Assembly (NCBI GenBank): GCA_017453205.1
Contig: JAFTKO010000014.1
Location: 1-64,000, forward strand
Length of the DNA: 64,000 nucleotides
Direction of reading: 5' to 3'
From: Clostridia bacterium
Lineage (GTDB): Bacteria; Bacillota; Clostridia; Oscillospirales; CAG-272
Shown: positions 7,854-16,547 of the stretch, piece by piece
How positions within the stretch are numbered: position 1 is the stretch's first letter
Layout: each line of letters opens with the position of its first letter
The notes under the pieces: model-generated
The model's input: the letters and a program-made list of their open reading frames with translations, nothing else
Told to the model about the DNA's origin: nothing
Databases searched by the model: none
Made by a program: the position numbers and the translations under genes

Positions 7854-10679
7854 TTAGTTTTCTTTCTTCTTGGTCAAAGCAACACCCATGCCAACGGTCA
7901 AAATTGCGATCACGCAGGTTGCGGAAATCGATGAGCCACAGCCCTTCTCTTCGTCAACGGGAGCGGGAGTTGTGGGGGCCTCGGTGGTGGGTTCGGTCAC
8001 AGGCTCGGTGTCTTGTGTACCGTTGCCTTCACCTTCACATTCACCTTCACCCTCACCTTCACCCTCACCTTCACCTTCGCCCTCGCCTTCTCCTTCACCT
8101 GTACCGGGGTTGGCGGCAAGAATCTCTTCCAAAATCTTTGCGGCAACCGCCTCAAGCGCCTTTTCGGCATTCACGGTGGGATAGTCACCGCTTACTGCTG
8201 TGAAGATGGTGTTATCCATATCGGAAACCGTGGTAAATACCGTGTCGCCCTTGAGAGCATCTGCGGAAACCTTGGCACATGCAACCAGCTCCTCTGCGGT
8301 AAAGCCCTCGGGAGAGACCTTGGAGATAATGTCGCCGTCATAGACCGTATAGTTGTTGCTACCGATGATGATCTTGCTCAAGTGACCTGCAATTTGACCA
8401 ACACCGCTGACAGATTCCTTGGCATCGATGGTGGTGTCATGGGTGATGACACCGAGGTTGATACAGTTGTTAATGGTGGAAGCCGCCACGTGACCTGCAC
8501 GACCAGCGATACCACCTGCCATATTGTAGCCGCTGGCAGTCTTGAGACCGACATTGTACAGTGTGATATCACCGTAGTTGACACACCAATCGATGGCAAC
8601 GGCTGCACTGTTAGAGCCTTGAATACCGATGATACCGCCAAGGAAGTTGCTGACGGTCAGCTCGTTTTCGGGACGGTTGGTAATCTTACCGAAGTTCTCG
8701 CAATAGCTAATGGTCAAGCATCCGCCCGCACCGACGATACCGCCGCCGTAGCAGAGACCGTAGATAGTGGAATAGTTCTTACAAGCAACAATGTAGTTGC
8801 CGCTGGTACCGCTGGCATTTTCACCTGCAATCTGGTCCATACGTCCCGCAATACCGCCCGCTTGGGGAGAGGAAATGGAGGTCACGTTGGAAACACAGTT
8901 GGAAATCATGCTTGCATAAGAGTCGGAAACCGTGTTCCAGCCGATGATGGCACCGCCGCGTCCCACAGCATATACCTCGGTACCGGTTACGGTGAGGTCA
9001 CAGATATTGGCGTTCTTACCGACGCCGAACAAGCCTGCATAACTTACATTTGCGCTTTGGGGAATGTTCAATCCGCTGACGGTCTTGCCGTTGCCGTCAA
9101 AGATGCCCTGGAACGCCTTAGTAAAGTCCTTACCGTCAGCGCTCTTACCGATGGGTGTCCATGTCTGATTATTGAGGTCGATATCCGCAGTCAGTACAAA
9201 GTACAAGCCCGCAGTCGCGTCGGTTCCGTTATTGGTAAATCTTGCAAGATATGCAAGCTGAGGAGCGGTTGCAATCTGATAAGGATCGGTCTCGGTACCC
9301 GTACCGCCGGCAAATGCCTCGGCATAGCCGATACCGTCCCAAGGACCTGTCTTATCACCGGTGTTCTCGATGACAAGGTCGATCTTATAATAGGTAGATA
9401 CTGCGGTGACATTGAGAATCGGAAGCTGATCAGCCGCAAAGGTGTAGAAATCCGCATAGGTGGTGGTGTCATCCGCATCGGTGGGATTGACCTTGTCGGT
9501 CATGACCAGCTTGCTCTTAGCGGCAGAGGTTCCCTTGAGGTCGGCAATGGAGTTGATTTCCACATTATTCTCGGCAACCACAACAGCTGTTGCACCGTCG
9601 TCGACATCCTCGAGGATAGCAACCACATTGTCGCCCTTTTCATATGCGTTATTCTTGACGGTGAGCGCCTTTCCCTTGGTGTTACCGACAAGCGCCGCAG
9701 ACTGAGTAGCATCCTTTACGGTCAAGTCGCCTGTGTTGTAGGAGTTGGTAAGCGTAAGGTTGGTGCTTGCATGAGCGGGGTTTGCCTGACCGACGATACC
9801 GCCGGCAAAGGTGGTTTCCGCAAGCGTGGGAATGTTGATATCACCGGTATTGCCACAAAGGACAATGACGGTGTTATCGTTGGTAACATAGCCCGCAATA
9901 CCGCCGGCTTTGATTGCGGATTGAGCCACACTGATGGTATCGGGCGTGGTGATGTTACCGCTGTTGGTGCAGTAACGGATCTCCGCGCCGATGGCACAGC
10001 CGATGATACCGCCGTAGTACATGGTCTTATCCTTGTTCTGACCGACAATGTTCACAGCATTGGAGCACGCGATGAACTTTGCGCCTGCCGCGTTACGTCC
10101 GACAACGCCGCCGCAGTTGTAGCCGGTGATAAAGGAGTTTTCGTCAACGGGCTTGACATGGCAGTCGAACAGGGTGGTTCCCGTGTTTGCCTGACCGAGG
10201 ATACCGCCGGCTCTGGTGGCACCGGTAATGCTCTTTACCGTCAAATTGATGTGCTTGATGGTGGCACTCTGCGCATAACCGAACAAGCCCGCGTAGGCAA
10301 CACCGGCAGCCTCGTCAATGAACAGATTGCCGATGGTCTTGTAGTTACCGTCAAAGATACCGTAAAAGATCTTACCGTTGTCACCGATCGGGGTCCAAGA
10401 ATAACCTGCAAGATCAATGTCGGCGGTCACTTTAAAATAAGTATCCGCGTAGCTTTGACCGCCCGCAACATTTTTAGCAAGAAGTGCAAGCTGAGCGGCG
10501 GTAGCGATCTGATAGGGGTCGGTGTCCGTACCGGTACCGCCCGCAAACTCGGTTGCGGCGTGATCGGTCCAGGTTTCGGGCTTTTGTTCTTCATTCTCAG
10601 CAAACGCCGTGGGAACAGCGATGACAACCATACTCAGCAGCATGGTAATGACCAAACAGATGGAAAGTAATTTTTTCAT
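7854..10679 (-). CDS. GLUG-repeat surface protein with C-terminal GC-x-SS anchor
   Basis: 941 aa. Signal peptide (MKKLLSICLVITMLLSMVV...AFA). Two large repeats each begin with an FAGGTGTxTDPYQIATAxQLA(L/Y)LA segment and contain many GLUG units (YAGLFGYAQ, GGILGQAN, GGIAGYVT, GGIAGRAG). Such repeats form beta-helix-like stalks in bacterial surface proteins. The C-terminus has a Gly-Glu dipeptide tract, a Thr/Pro/Glu linker, then GCGSS, a hydrophobic helix and a TKKKEN tail. No LPXTG motif is present, so an alternative anchoring signal is likely. ATG 10679 is preferred to the longer frame because AGGA lies 8 nt before it. It follows the 45-codon gene by 34 bp. Ligand or enzyme activity unknown. 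Confidence 0.85.
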   Translation of the reverse strand: MKKLLSICLVITMLLSMVVIAVPTAFAENEEQKPETWTDHAATEFAGGTGTDTDPYQIATAAQLALLAKNVAGGQSYADTYFKVTADIDLAGYSWTPIGDNGKIFYGIFDGNYKTIGNLFIDEAAGVAYAGLFGYAQSATIKHINLTVKSITGATRAGGILGQANTGTTLFDCHVKPVDENSFITGYNCGGVVGRNAAGAKFIACSNAVNIVGQNKDKTMYYGGIIGCAIGAEIRYCTNSGNITTPDTISVAQSAIKAGGIAGYVTNDNTVIVLCGNTGDINIPTLAETTFAGGIVGQANPAHASTNLTLTNSYNTGDLTVKDATQSAALVGNTKGKALTVKNNAYEKGDNVVAILEDVDDGATAVVVAENNVEINSIADLKGTSAAKSKLVMTDKVNPTDADDTTTYADFYTFAADQLPILNVTAVSTYYKIDLVIENTGDKTGPWDGIGYAEAFAGGTGTETDPYQIATAPQLAYLARFTNNGTDATAGLYFVLTADIDLNNQTWTPIGKSADGKDFTKAFQGIFDGNGKTVSGLNIPQSANVSYAGLFGVGKNANICDLTVTGTEVYAVGRGGAIIGWNTVSDSYASMISNCVSNVTSISSPQAGGIAGRMDQIAGENASGTSGNYIVACKNYSTIYGLCYGGGIVGAGGCLTISYCENFGKITNRPENELTVSNFLGGIIGIQGSNSAAVAIDWCVNYGDITLYNVGLKTASGYNMAGGIAGRAGHVAASTINNCINLGVITHDTTIDAKESVSGVGQIAGHLSKIIIGSNNYTVYDGDIISKVSPEGFTAEELVACAKVSADALKGDTVFTTVSDMDNTIFTAVSGDYPTVNAEKALEAVAAKILEEILAANPGTGEGEGEGEGEGEGEGEGEGECEGEGNGTQDTEPVTEPTTEAPTTPAPVDEEKGCGSSISATCVIAILTVGMGVALTKKKEN
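8026..8102 (-). repeat. Gly-Glu dipeptide-coding hexanucleotide repeat
   Basis: An imperfect run of a GGTGAA/GGCGAG-type 6-bp unit inside the surface protein gene. It encodes about a dozen GE pairs interrupted once by Cys (GECE). It acts as a spacer between the repeat domain and the anchor and could vary in length by slippage without breaking the frame. Confidence 0.8.
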
Positions 10680-10713
10680 GTTTTTTATCCTTTCTTTCAT
10701 ATAGGGTTTCGGA

Positions 10714-10851
10714 TCATGCAAGGATATCGTCGATGGAGATCGATCTCAGCGTGTCGCCTTGTGTGGACGCACTGAGTACATCGATCGTTTGAATGTCCTC
10801 TTCGCTCAAAAGTACTACATTGATCGAAGGTTGTGCATAAAGCTTTTTCAT
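10714..10851 (-). CDS. Small 45-aa peptide, paired with anchored surface protein (1)
   Basis: 45 aa, starting MKKLYAQPSINVVLLSEED and ending in SIDDILA. ATG 10851 has an excellent ribosome site (aaaggagga, 6 nt spacer), much better than a random ORF would have. It lies 34 bp downstream of the metallo-hydrolase stop and 34 bp upstream of the GLUG surface protein, so all are co-transcribed. A second peptide at 50614-50754 shares the pattern M-K-x-x-(Y/F)-x-x-P-x-x-x-x-x-LL-x-x-ED-(I/V)-x-(T/S) and the same position next to an anchored surface protein. No signal peptide, Cys or helix suggests a known role. It may be a leader peptide, a short exported peptide or a modified-peptide precursor; none is shown. 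Confidence 0.72.
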   Translation of the reverse strand: MKKLYAQPSINVVLLSEEDIQTIDVLSASTQGDTLRSISIDDILA

Positions 10852-10885
10852 TGAATTTCCTCCTTTTAATGTCAAAATTCGGGAA

Positions 10886-12289
10886 TTACGTATTGTACTC
10901 GTCCCAAGGTGTCGAGGTGACGGCACCCGTGGAGAGGTCGATCATATGAACCGAGGCGGCATCCAAAATATGATCGGCGCCGATCGTATTCATAAGGTCA
11001 ACATTGATCTGATTGCTGAGACTTCCCTGTGCGGCAAGTCGGACGCGGCTTGCTTGCGGGAGAAGTGCGTAGGTGGGCGCTACCGTCTCGTATAAGAACG
11101 CGGTGGCATTGTGTCTGCGGTAGGTGTCACCCGTAATACCGTGGTGCGGCATAGTGACAATGTAGGAAGTCAGATACTCGGTGCCAAAGCGCTCACACAT
11201 CTTGTCAAGCAGGATGGCGGTCGCGTCTCCCGTGAGCATCACGGTCTTCCCCGATCCGTTTGTCGGCTTTAGGCGAACGACCATCGACATGGTATTGCCG
11301 TCGCCCTTCTCGCCCTTTGCCACAGCATCCTGTGCCAATTGGTTCTCATAGCCGATGACGGTAGGGACAAAATCCGTCATGGTGGAAAGAATCTCCATAT
11401 CCATACCCGGGAAGTGGAACACCTGTCCCGTGAGCGCCTTGTAGACGGGAACGCCCGCAAAGCCGGTCTGCCCGCTGTCGTTGGTCTCCAAGCCGATACC
11501 GACATAGATACGGTGGAACTCGGACTCGGCGGCGGATAAAAACTCGGTTTGCTCCTCGGTATCTACAATATTGTAGATCACGCTTTCCAAGGTGACATTG
11601 ATATCGTTACCGTAGTCTCCTCGGTTATATCTGACCGCAAACTGGTAAAATCCACCAACATGATCGGCGTGATGGTGCGAGAGAATCCACGCGCGGATGA
11701 CAATGTTGTTATCGTTGTTGGGATCACTGTCGGACGCCGCCAAGGATTTGAGCGTTTGATAGATCATTTCGGCGTTGACCGAATAGGAATTTCCGCCGTC
11801 ATAGACAAGAAAGCTTCCGTCCTCGAGCCGAACGATACCCGCAAGCGAACCGCTGGACTCGGTATAAGCGGGATTTTCTAAGGAGACCTCGTCAGCCAAG
11901 GTACCGTCCTCATCCAAGTCAGCAAGCGCGACATAAACCGCATCTGTGACCTTGGTATAGGTGGGGATTGTGGTTGACGGGAGGTTCACATTCTTTGCGG
12001 CGATCACTCGCGTGTCTCCCGAGCTCTCCGTAAAGTAAACATGAACCATGATCTGATCTGTGCCCTCGGTTTTTGTGTAGGTTGCAAAGCGGTTGACCAA
12101 ATCGGCATCACCGTCGGTATTGGTGATGGAATTGGTGGCGTACTCCGCAAAGCCTGCTTCTTCAAGAACCTCGAGGTAATTTTGGAACATTGCTTCGGTG
12201 GTACCCGAGACCGTCACTTGACTGTGACCGTCTCCGAGATCGGAGAGCGTCTGCTCCCCTCCCCAAAGGAAAGCGGGAACACCCGCCAA
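10886..12289 (-). CDS. Metallo-beta-lactamase-fold hydrolase (MBL 1), possibly made by -1 frameshift from the GLUG gene
   Basis: About 467 aa from the first TTG. The fold is shown by SHHHADHVGGF (HxHxDH zinc motif), VMLTGDA and TMPHHGITGD. These are metal-ligand stations of extracellular ComEC/phosphodiesterase-like MBL proteins. It is homologous along its length to MBL 2 (16548) and the C-terminal two thirds of MBL 3 (17857). No ATG or GTG exists in this frame upstream; TTG 12289 has no good ribosome site. Homology to MBL 2 continues 5' of the TTG (LIKPLAGVPAF against NFKQLSCLPTF), so translation probably enters earlier. The frame is -1 to the GLUG gene that ends at 12298, with GGGAAAC just before that stop. 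Entry by frameshift, by CTG 12301, or a sequencing error are all possible. Confidence 0.8.
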   Translation of the reverse strand: MAGVPAFLWGGEQTLSDLGDGHSQVTVSGTTEAMFQNYLEVLEEAGFAEYATNSITNTDGDADLVNRFATYTKTEGTDQIMVHVYFTESSGDTRVIAAKNVNLPSTTIPTYTKVTDAVYVALADLDEDGTLADEVSLENPAYTESSGSLAGIVRLEDGSFLVYDGGNSYSVNAEMIYQTLKSLAASDSDPNNDNNIVIRAWILSHHHADHVGGFYQFAVRYNRGDYGNDINVTLESVIYNIVDTEEQTEFLSAAESEFHRIYVGIGLETNDSGQTGFAGVPVYKALTGQVFHFPGMDMEILSTMTDFVPTVIGYENQLAQDAVAKGEKGDGNTMSMVVRLKPTNGSGKTVMLTGDATAILLDKMCERFGTEYLTSYIVTMPHHGITGDTYRRHNATAFLYETVAPTYALLPQASRVRLAAQGSLSNQINVDLMNTIGADHILDAASVHMIDLSTGAVTSTPWDEYNT

Positions 12290-12321
12290 GGGCTTGATCA
12301 GTTTCCCGAGATAACGTCCTC
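12273..12321 (-). promoter_or_regulatory. Candidate programmed -1 frameshift site
   Basis: Reading the minus strand: SD-like GAGGA (12321-12317), 9 nt, then the heptamer G-GGA-AAC (12307-12301) in the GLUG zero frame, then the TGA stop (12300-12298), 14 nt, then a perfect 5-bp hairpin gcggg-tgtt-cccgc (12286-12273). A heptamer of the X-XXY-YYZ form, an upstream SD-like stimulator and a downstream hairpin are the three known parts of bacterial -1 frameshift signals (as in dnaX). The product of a shift would read ...VISGN-LIKPLAGVP..., joining the GLUG protein to MBL 1. Efficiency cannot be judged from sequence; GGGAAAC is not the best bacterial heptamer. Confidence 0.5.
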
Positions 12322-14814
12322 GGCGTTCACGTAGGTCAAGGTTTTTGTTTGGCAGTAAACAGCATCTGTCGAGCCATTCAGCGTGTAATAAGGCGTGATG
12401 GCAAAGATGTAGCCATCCGCAACGTCGGTAAGACCGGTAACGGTAAGCGCCACGATGTAATCAGCGTTCAGCGAGGACGCCGACAATGTGCTGTCCCCTG
12501 CCTTTACGGAAGTATAGACCGTCGTCAAAGGCTCGGTGGTGTAGCTGCCGTGTGCATCATCCGATTTGCGGAGAAGAATGATCTGAAATCCGACCGAGTC
12601 GTAAGCGGTCAAATCAACATCACCCGTTCCGTCACCCATACCTGCAATGATACGAACCTGTGTTGCATCCCCTTCAAAGGTCTGCCAACCCTTGAGGTCG
12701 ATGAGGGTTTCGTTGGTATAGGTTACGGTTTTATCGGTAGCAACTTCGCCAACAACATTTTCCCCACAGTTGGCAATCGTAATATTCGCGCCGGTATAGC
12801 CGAGGATTTCACCAACCGTATTTATTGTGGGAAGTGTACCTACATTAAAGCAATTGGCAATACCGCAAGAACCGGGATTAATACGCCCTGCAATACCGCC
12901 CGCGTAGTTTGCGGTTTCGGTAGATACCATTTTCACGTCACCATAGTTTCCGCACCAAGCAATTTCAGTCGCGTTGGTCGCCGCATATCCCATGATACCG
13001 CCAATATAAACATTACAAGTTGTTGTACCCGTATAATCAAAAGATGTTACCGTTGCAAAGTTGTAGCAGTTTTCGATGCTTGCACCGATAGAAGTACCGA
13101 TAATACCGCCGATATTTTGTGTAGTGTTATCAATTGCACTGACAGGACAAGCATTGCTGCAATTGGAAATCGTCAAAGTATCCGTTGTGGTAGAAGCAGT
13201 TCTTCCTACGATACCGCCGGCGTTGGGAGCCTCGATAACAGAGGTAGCATCAACTGCGGTTACATGACAATTTGTAATGGTTGCACCGTTGCTGACCTGT
13301 CCCACAATACCACCCGCACGGGTAGAACCGGAGATCGAAGCAACAGAAACATTCAAGTTCTTAATCGTTGCACCGTTTACATAACCAAACAAACCTGCAT
13401 AAGTAGTGCCCGATACAGACACATTGGAGAGTGTTTTGCCGTCGCCGTCAAATGTTCCCGCAAATGCGTTGGTCGAAGATTGAGAGATGGGAAGTTGGAA
13501 AGGATCCGCATTGAGCATAATATCAGCAGTCAGTTTTACAGTTTTTCCTGCAAAAGCATTGCCCATATTACTGAAAGCTGCAAACATTGTTACATCAGCC
13601 GCACTTGCAAGTTCAATCGTATCGGTACTATACCAATGATTGAAACCGGCATTTGCAAGCGGTGTCAAAGAAGTTACGAAATACTTGGAAGTATCACATC
13701 CGTCTGCTTCATCAAGCTTAGCAAGAACAGTGTCGGTTGTAACGCCTGTTACAAAATTAGTCGAAGTTGTTGTACCGTTTTTTTGTAAACCGAATACCGT
13801 TGTATTGGTACTGGTGCTTGCGCAATGATTTACAGTTGCAGTATTTCCGGAAGTCCAAGCGCCTACTCCGTTAATGGCACCTTGTGCATACAAGCCGCTA
13901 AGCGTTCCGGTATTGATACAATAATCGATTGAGGAATTTCCGACATCAAGCCAATCCAACGCACCGGCAATTCCACCAACAAAACGATTGTTGCTGGATC
14001 CCGCACCGGAGCCAACTTGAGGTGAAAGACTCGCATTATTTACACAAGCAATGATCCATGCACCGTTAGACCAACCTACAATACCGCCATTAAACAAAAA
14101 ATATTTCAATATAGAAGATGTCCATGTTGTATTGTTATTGATGGTTGTGTTACTATCGGTCGTGCAACTAATGATTTGGGTGGGTTCATTGCCACCAACT
14201 TTGGCGAAACCAACAATACCGCCTACCACATAACCGTAAAGATCATTGTCAACCGAATGACAGTTCACAATAAGAGAGCCCTTCGTTGCAAAACCAACAA
14301 TTGAACCAACATTAGTATAACAGGTGGTAGAATTAGATATACTTGTTGGCAAAGCAGTCGCACTGATTGTAGCACCGGATACCGTCAAATTCATGATGGT
14401 TGCCTGTGCAATTTGTCCAAACAATCCTGCCGCATATTGGGTAGTAGCCGTATTGGTGACCGTAAAGTTGCTAACGGTATAACCGTTACCATCAAAAGAT
14501 CCTCTGAAATAGGCATTGGTATTGCCTACCTCACCAATCGGTGCCCAAGATTTTCCGTTCAAATCGATATTAGCCGTCAATTTGTAGAACTCACCGCGGC
14601 AATTATCGGTTTTCACTCTGTTGGCAAGCCAAGCCAAATTTTCGGGGGTGGAAATTTCATAAGGGTCGGCGGCGGTACCGGTACCGGTGGTGGGTTTCGT
14701 GATCGTCGTTCCGTCCCATCCTTCCCCTTCCGCCGTCACAACAACGGGAACAGTAAGCGCAATCATTGCGAGAGAGATCAAAAGTAAGAGGCTACGTTTG
14801 AGTAGAATTTTCAT
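12298..14814 (-). CDS. GLUG-repeat secreted protein without its own anchor
   Basis: 838 aa. Signal peptide after MKILLKRSLLLLISLAMIAL, then two GLUG blocks, the first opening with GTGTAADPYEISTPENLAWLA and both carrying repeated YAGLFGYVN / GGIVGQVS / GGIMGYAA units. The last 130 residues (from about GWQTFEGDATQVRI) look like a beta-sandwich domain. Unlike the homologous GLUG protein at 7854, there is no GE tract, GC-x-SS motif or membrane helix at the end; it stops at VISGN, inside the candidate frameshift site. ATG 14814 is used; AAAGGA is 12 nt upstream, a long spacer. Co-oriented with SBP 2 upstream (41-bp gap). Binding partner unknown. Confidence 0.82.
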   Translation of the reverse strand: MKILLKRSLLLLISLAMIALTVPVVVTAEGEGWDGTTITKPTTGTGTAADPYEISTPENLAWLANRVKTDNCRGEFYKLTANIDLNGKSWAPIGEVGNTNAYFRGSFDGNGYTVSNFTVTNTATTQYAAGLFGQIAQATIMNLTVSGATISATALPTSISNSTTCYTNVGSIVGFATKGSLIVNCHSVDNDLYGYVVGGIVGFAKVGGNEPTQIISCTTDSNTTINNNTTWTSSILKYFLFNGGIVGWSNGAWIIACVNNASLSPQVGSGAGSSNNRFVGGIAGALDWLDVGNSSIDYCINTGTLSGLYAQGAINGVGAWTSGNTATVNHCASTSTNTTVFGLQKNGTTTSTNFVTGVTTDTVLAKLDEADGCDTSKYFVTSLTPLANAGFNHWYSTDTIELASAADVTMFAAFSNMGNAFAGKTVKLTADIMLNADPFQLPISQSSTNAFAGTFDGDGKTLSNVSVSGTTYAGLFGYVNGATIKNLNVSVASISGSTRAGGIVGQVSNGATITNCHVTAVDATSVIEAPNAGGIVGRTASTTTDTLTISNCSNACPVSAIDNTTQNIGGIIGTSIGASIENCYNFATVTSFDYTGTTTCNVYIGGIMGYAATNATEIAWCGNYGDVKMVSTETANYAGGIAGRINPGSCGIANCFNVGTLPTINTVGEILGYTGANITIANCGENVVGEVATDKTVTYTNETLIDLKGWQTFEGDATQVRIIAGMGDGTGDVDLTAYDSVGFQIILLRKSDDAHGSYTTEPLTTVYTSVKAGDSTLSASSLNADYIVALTVTGLTDVADGYIFAITPYYTLNGSTDAVYCQTKTLTYVNAEDVISGN

Positions 14815-14855
14815 AATGATGCGTTGTCCTTTCATAAATATTTATAAAGTCTTTA

Positions 14856-16352
14856 TTATTGGAATTTCTCCATGATCTTTCCGATCAATTTTTCGACAAC
14901 AGGCTTCTGCCCTACCCAGTCGGACGCGATGGTGGTAGAGCCTTGCTTTACCTGATTGACAAAAATGGTGCTGGGAATGTACGAAAGCGAAATATCAAAG
15001 ATCTCACCGATGTCATAGACCACGCCGTTGCGGATGGTGTCAAACATCTTACTGGTCACGTCGTCCTTGGAGTAACGGAGCTTTAAGCTCTCCTCAAAGA
15101 TGATGGGAGTGACTTGACGGTAGCTCTCGGATGCCAAGCACTCGAGCGCCGCGGAAAGCATATCCACCGTGGAAGCATCCAACAGATTGTTGATACCGTA
15201 CATGGTGAAGGGTGCACCCACCGCCGTGTAGTATTCCTTTTGTGACTCGCTGTACTTGGGCGAAGGCGCGATCAAAACGTCAAACGAGATTGCGGTTTGG
15301 TCGGCATTTTGGTTGTCCTTGCCGCGCAATACAAAGAGCTTGTCAACATGGAACAGCGCGTTCTGTGCGCAAAACACCTTTCTGCCATCGATACCGTCCT
15401 GCACATATGCGTTGTCGGCATAAGCGATCTGTCTGGTCTTGTTGATGACAGAGATCATCTTCTCGCTCGCCAAGGAGTCGGAAATGATCAGCGCGTCATC
15501 CTCATCTTTTGCCATGCAAAGCAGTCCCGAGCCCGTGCTGAACAGGTTGAGGTTGACCGCCTGTGCCGTAAAGGCAAAGAAATCACCGGAGGTGACTGCG
15601 TCATCTCCATCACGGTTCTCAAACACGTCCTTGCACATGCTCAACATTAGGTCAAGTGTCCATTCGCCGTCGTTGATGATGTCATAAAGCTGCTTTTCCT
15701 CAAAGACTCGCCAAGAGTCTGCCGCATCCTCGTTGACAAAAATACAGTGCATCATCCACAATGCGTTGGAAGAAATGTCGCCGGACGCAAAATAGAGCTT
15801 GTTGTTGATGGTGCAGTTGTCGCGCAACCCCTCTGGCCACCAGGGCTTTTCGAGATCGAGATAGGTGGTTTGCTTCAAGTCGACCAAAAAACCTCTGGTT
15901 GCCAGCGTTGCAAATGTACGGCTGTAGGTCGCGTAAATGTGATACGCCTTAGAACCGGAGCTGTAATCGATCTCACAGGTGTTAAACCAGTCCTCTACGG
16001 CGTGTCCCGCCTTTTCGGTGTAGCTGAACTCGACGTTCAAGCGCGCCTCTGCCTCCAAATTGCGGTAGTAGATGGCGTCGTTGATCGCTTGACCGTTCAG
16101 CCCTTCCGCCTCGAACTCCTGCATGGTGACATCTTCCCATACCAGCATGGAAATATTCGCCAGATTGTAGTCCAAGTCCGGAAGATCGTCGTTAAGGAAC
16201 CCGTCCTCGTCGTACTCTCCCTTGACCTCGTCGCCGCCGTTATCCGAGGTGTCGACAGGTGTATTTTCATCGTCCTTGTTACAGGACACCATGCCGAGCA
16301 TCGTCGAAAACGTCAACAACAACGCAAGGAAAATCAAGATCATTCTTTTCAT
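14856..16352 (-). CDS. Extracellular solute-binding lipoprotein (SBP 2)
   Basis: 498 aa from ATG 16352, which has a perfect GGAGGT ribosome site; the longer frame upstream does not. Lipoprotein signal with lipobox MVSC (Cys24) and an Asp/Asn-rich linker. The body matches SBP 1 and SBP 3: an early INDAIYYRNLEAEARLNVEF segment, LEKPWWPEG, ...NALFHVDKLFVLRG, a middle VLIAPSPKYSESQKEYYTAVG and a C-terminal VYDIGEIFDISLSYIPS. It likely captures an oligosaccharide or related ligand at the cell surface. No cognate permease lies in the window. It sits 195 bp after MBL 2. Confidence 0.82.
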   Translation of the reverse strand: MKRMILIFLALLLTFSTMLGMVSCNKDDENTPVDTSDNGGDEVKGEYDEDGFLNDDLPDLDYNLANISMLVWEDVTMQEFEAEGLNGQAINDAIYYRNLEAEARLNVEFSYTEKAGHAVEDWFNTCEIDYSSGSKAYHIYATYSRTFATLATRGFLVDLKQTTYLDLEKPWWPEGLRDNCTINNKLYFASGDISSNALWMMHCIFVNEDAADSWRVFEEKQLYDIINDGEWTLDLMLSMCKDVFENRDGDDAVTSGDFFAFTAQAVNLNLFSTGSGLLCMAKDEDDALIISDSLASEKMISVINKTRQIAYADNAYVQDGIDGRKVFCAQNALFHVDKLFVLRGKDNQNADQTAISFDVLIAPSPKYSESQKEYYTAVGAPFTMYGINNLLDASTVDMLSAALECLASESYRQVTPIIFEESLKLRYSKDDVTSKMFDTIRNGVVYDIGEIFDISLSYIPSTIFVNQVKQGSTTIASDWVGQKPVVEKLIGKIMEKFQ

Positions 16353-16547
16353 AAATTTACCTCCTTCTATGAAAAATTTTTTATCAGCAATCACCGCCGC
16401 CGTCAAGCCCGTATGCGTTCTGCAAGTCCGACCGCGTCCGTTTGATCGCACTGCGAAGCGCTCCCAGCTCTTTGGCTCCGTGATTTGCTTTTAAAAGAAG
16501 ATCTTTTCATGTGTAAATTGCCGCTTTTGCGGCTGAACCGGATTTGA

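Noticed and set aside
8026-8102. Simple-sequence DNA as a possible regulatory microsatellite
   Set aside because: It is in frame and codes the GE spacer; a 6-bp unit cannot switch the frame on and off.
8013-10670. 885-codon open frame on the plus strand opposite the GLUG gene
   Set aside because: It has no ribosome site, no signal or domain, and arises because the repeated Gly/Asn/Thr codons of the real minus-strand gene leave the opposite frame open.
12349-13788. 479-codon plus-strand frame opposite the second GLUG gene
   Set aside because: Same cause; the translation is Arg/Cys-rich with no family resemblance.
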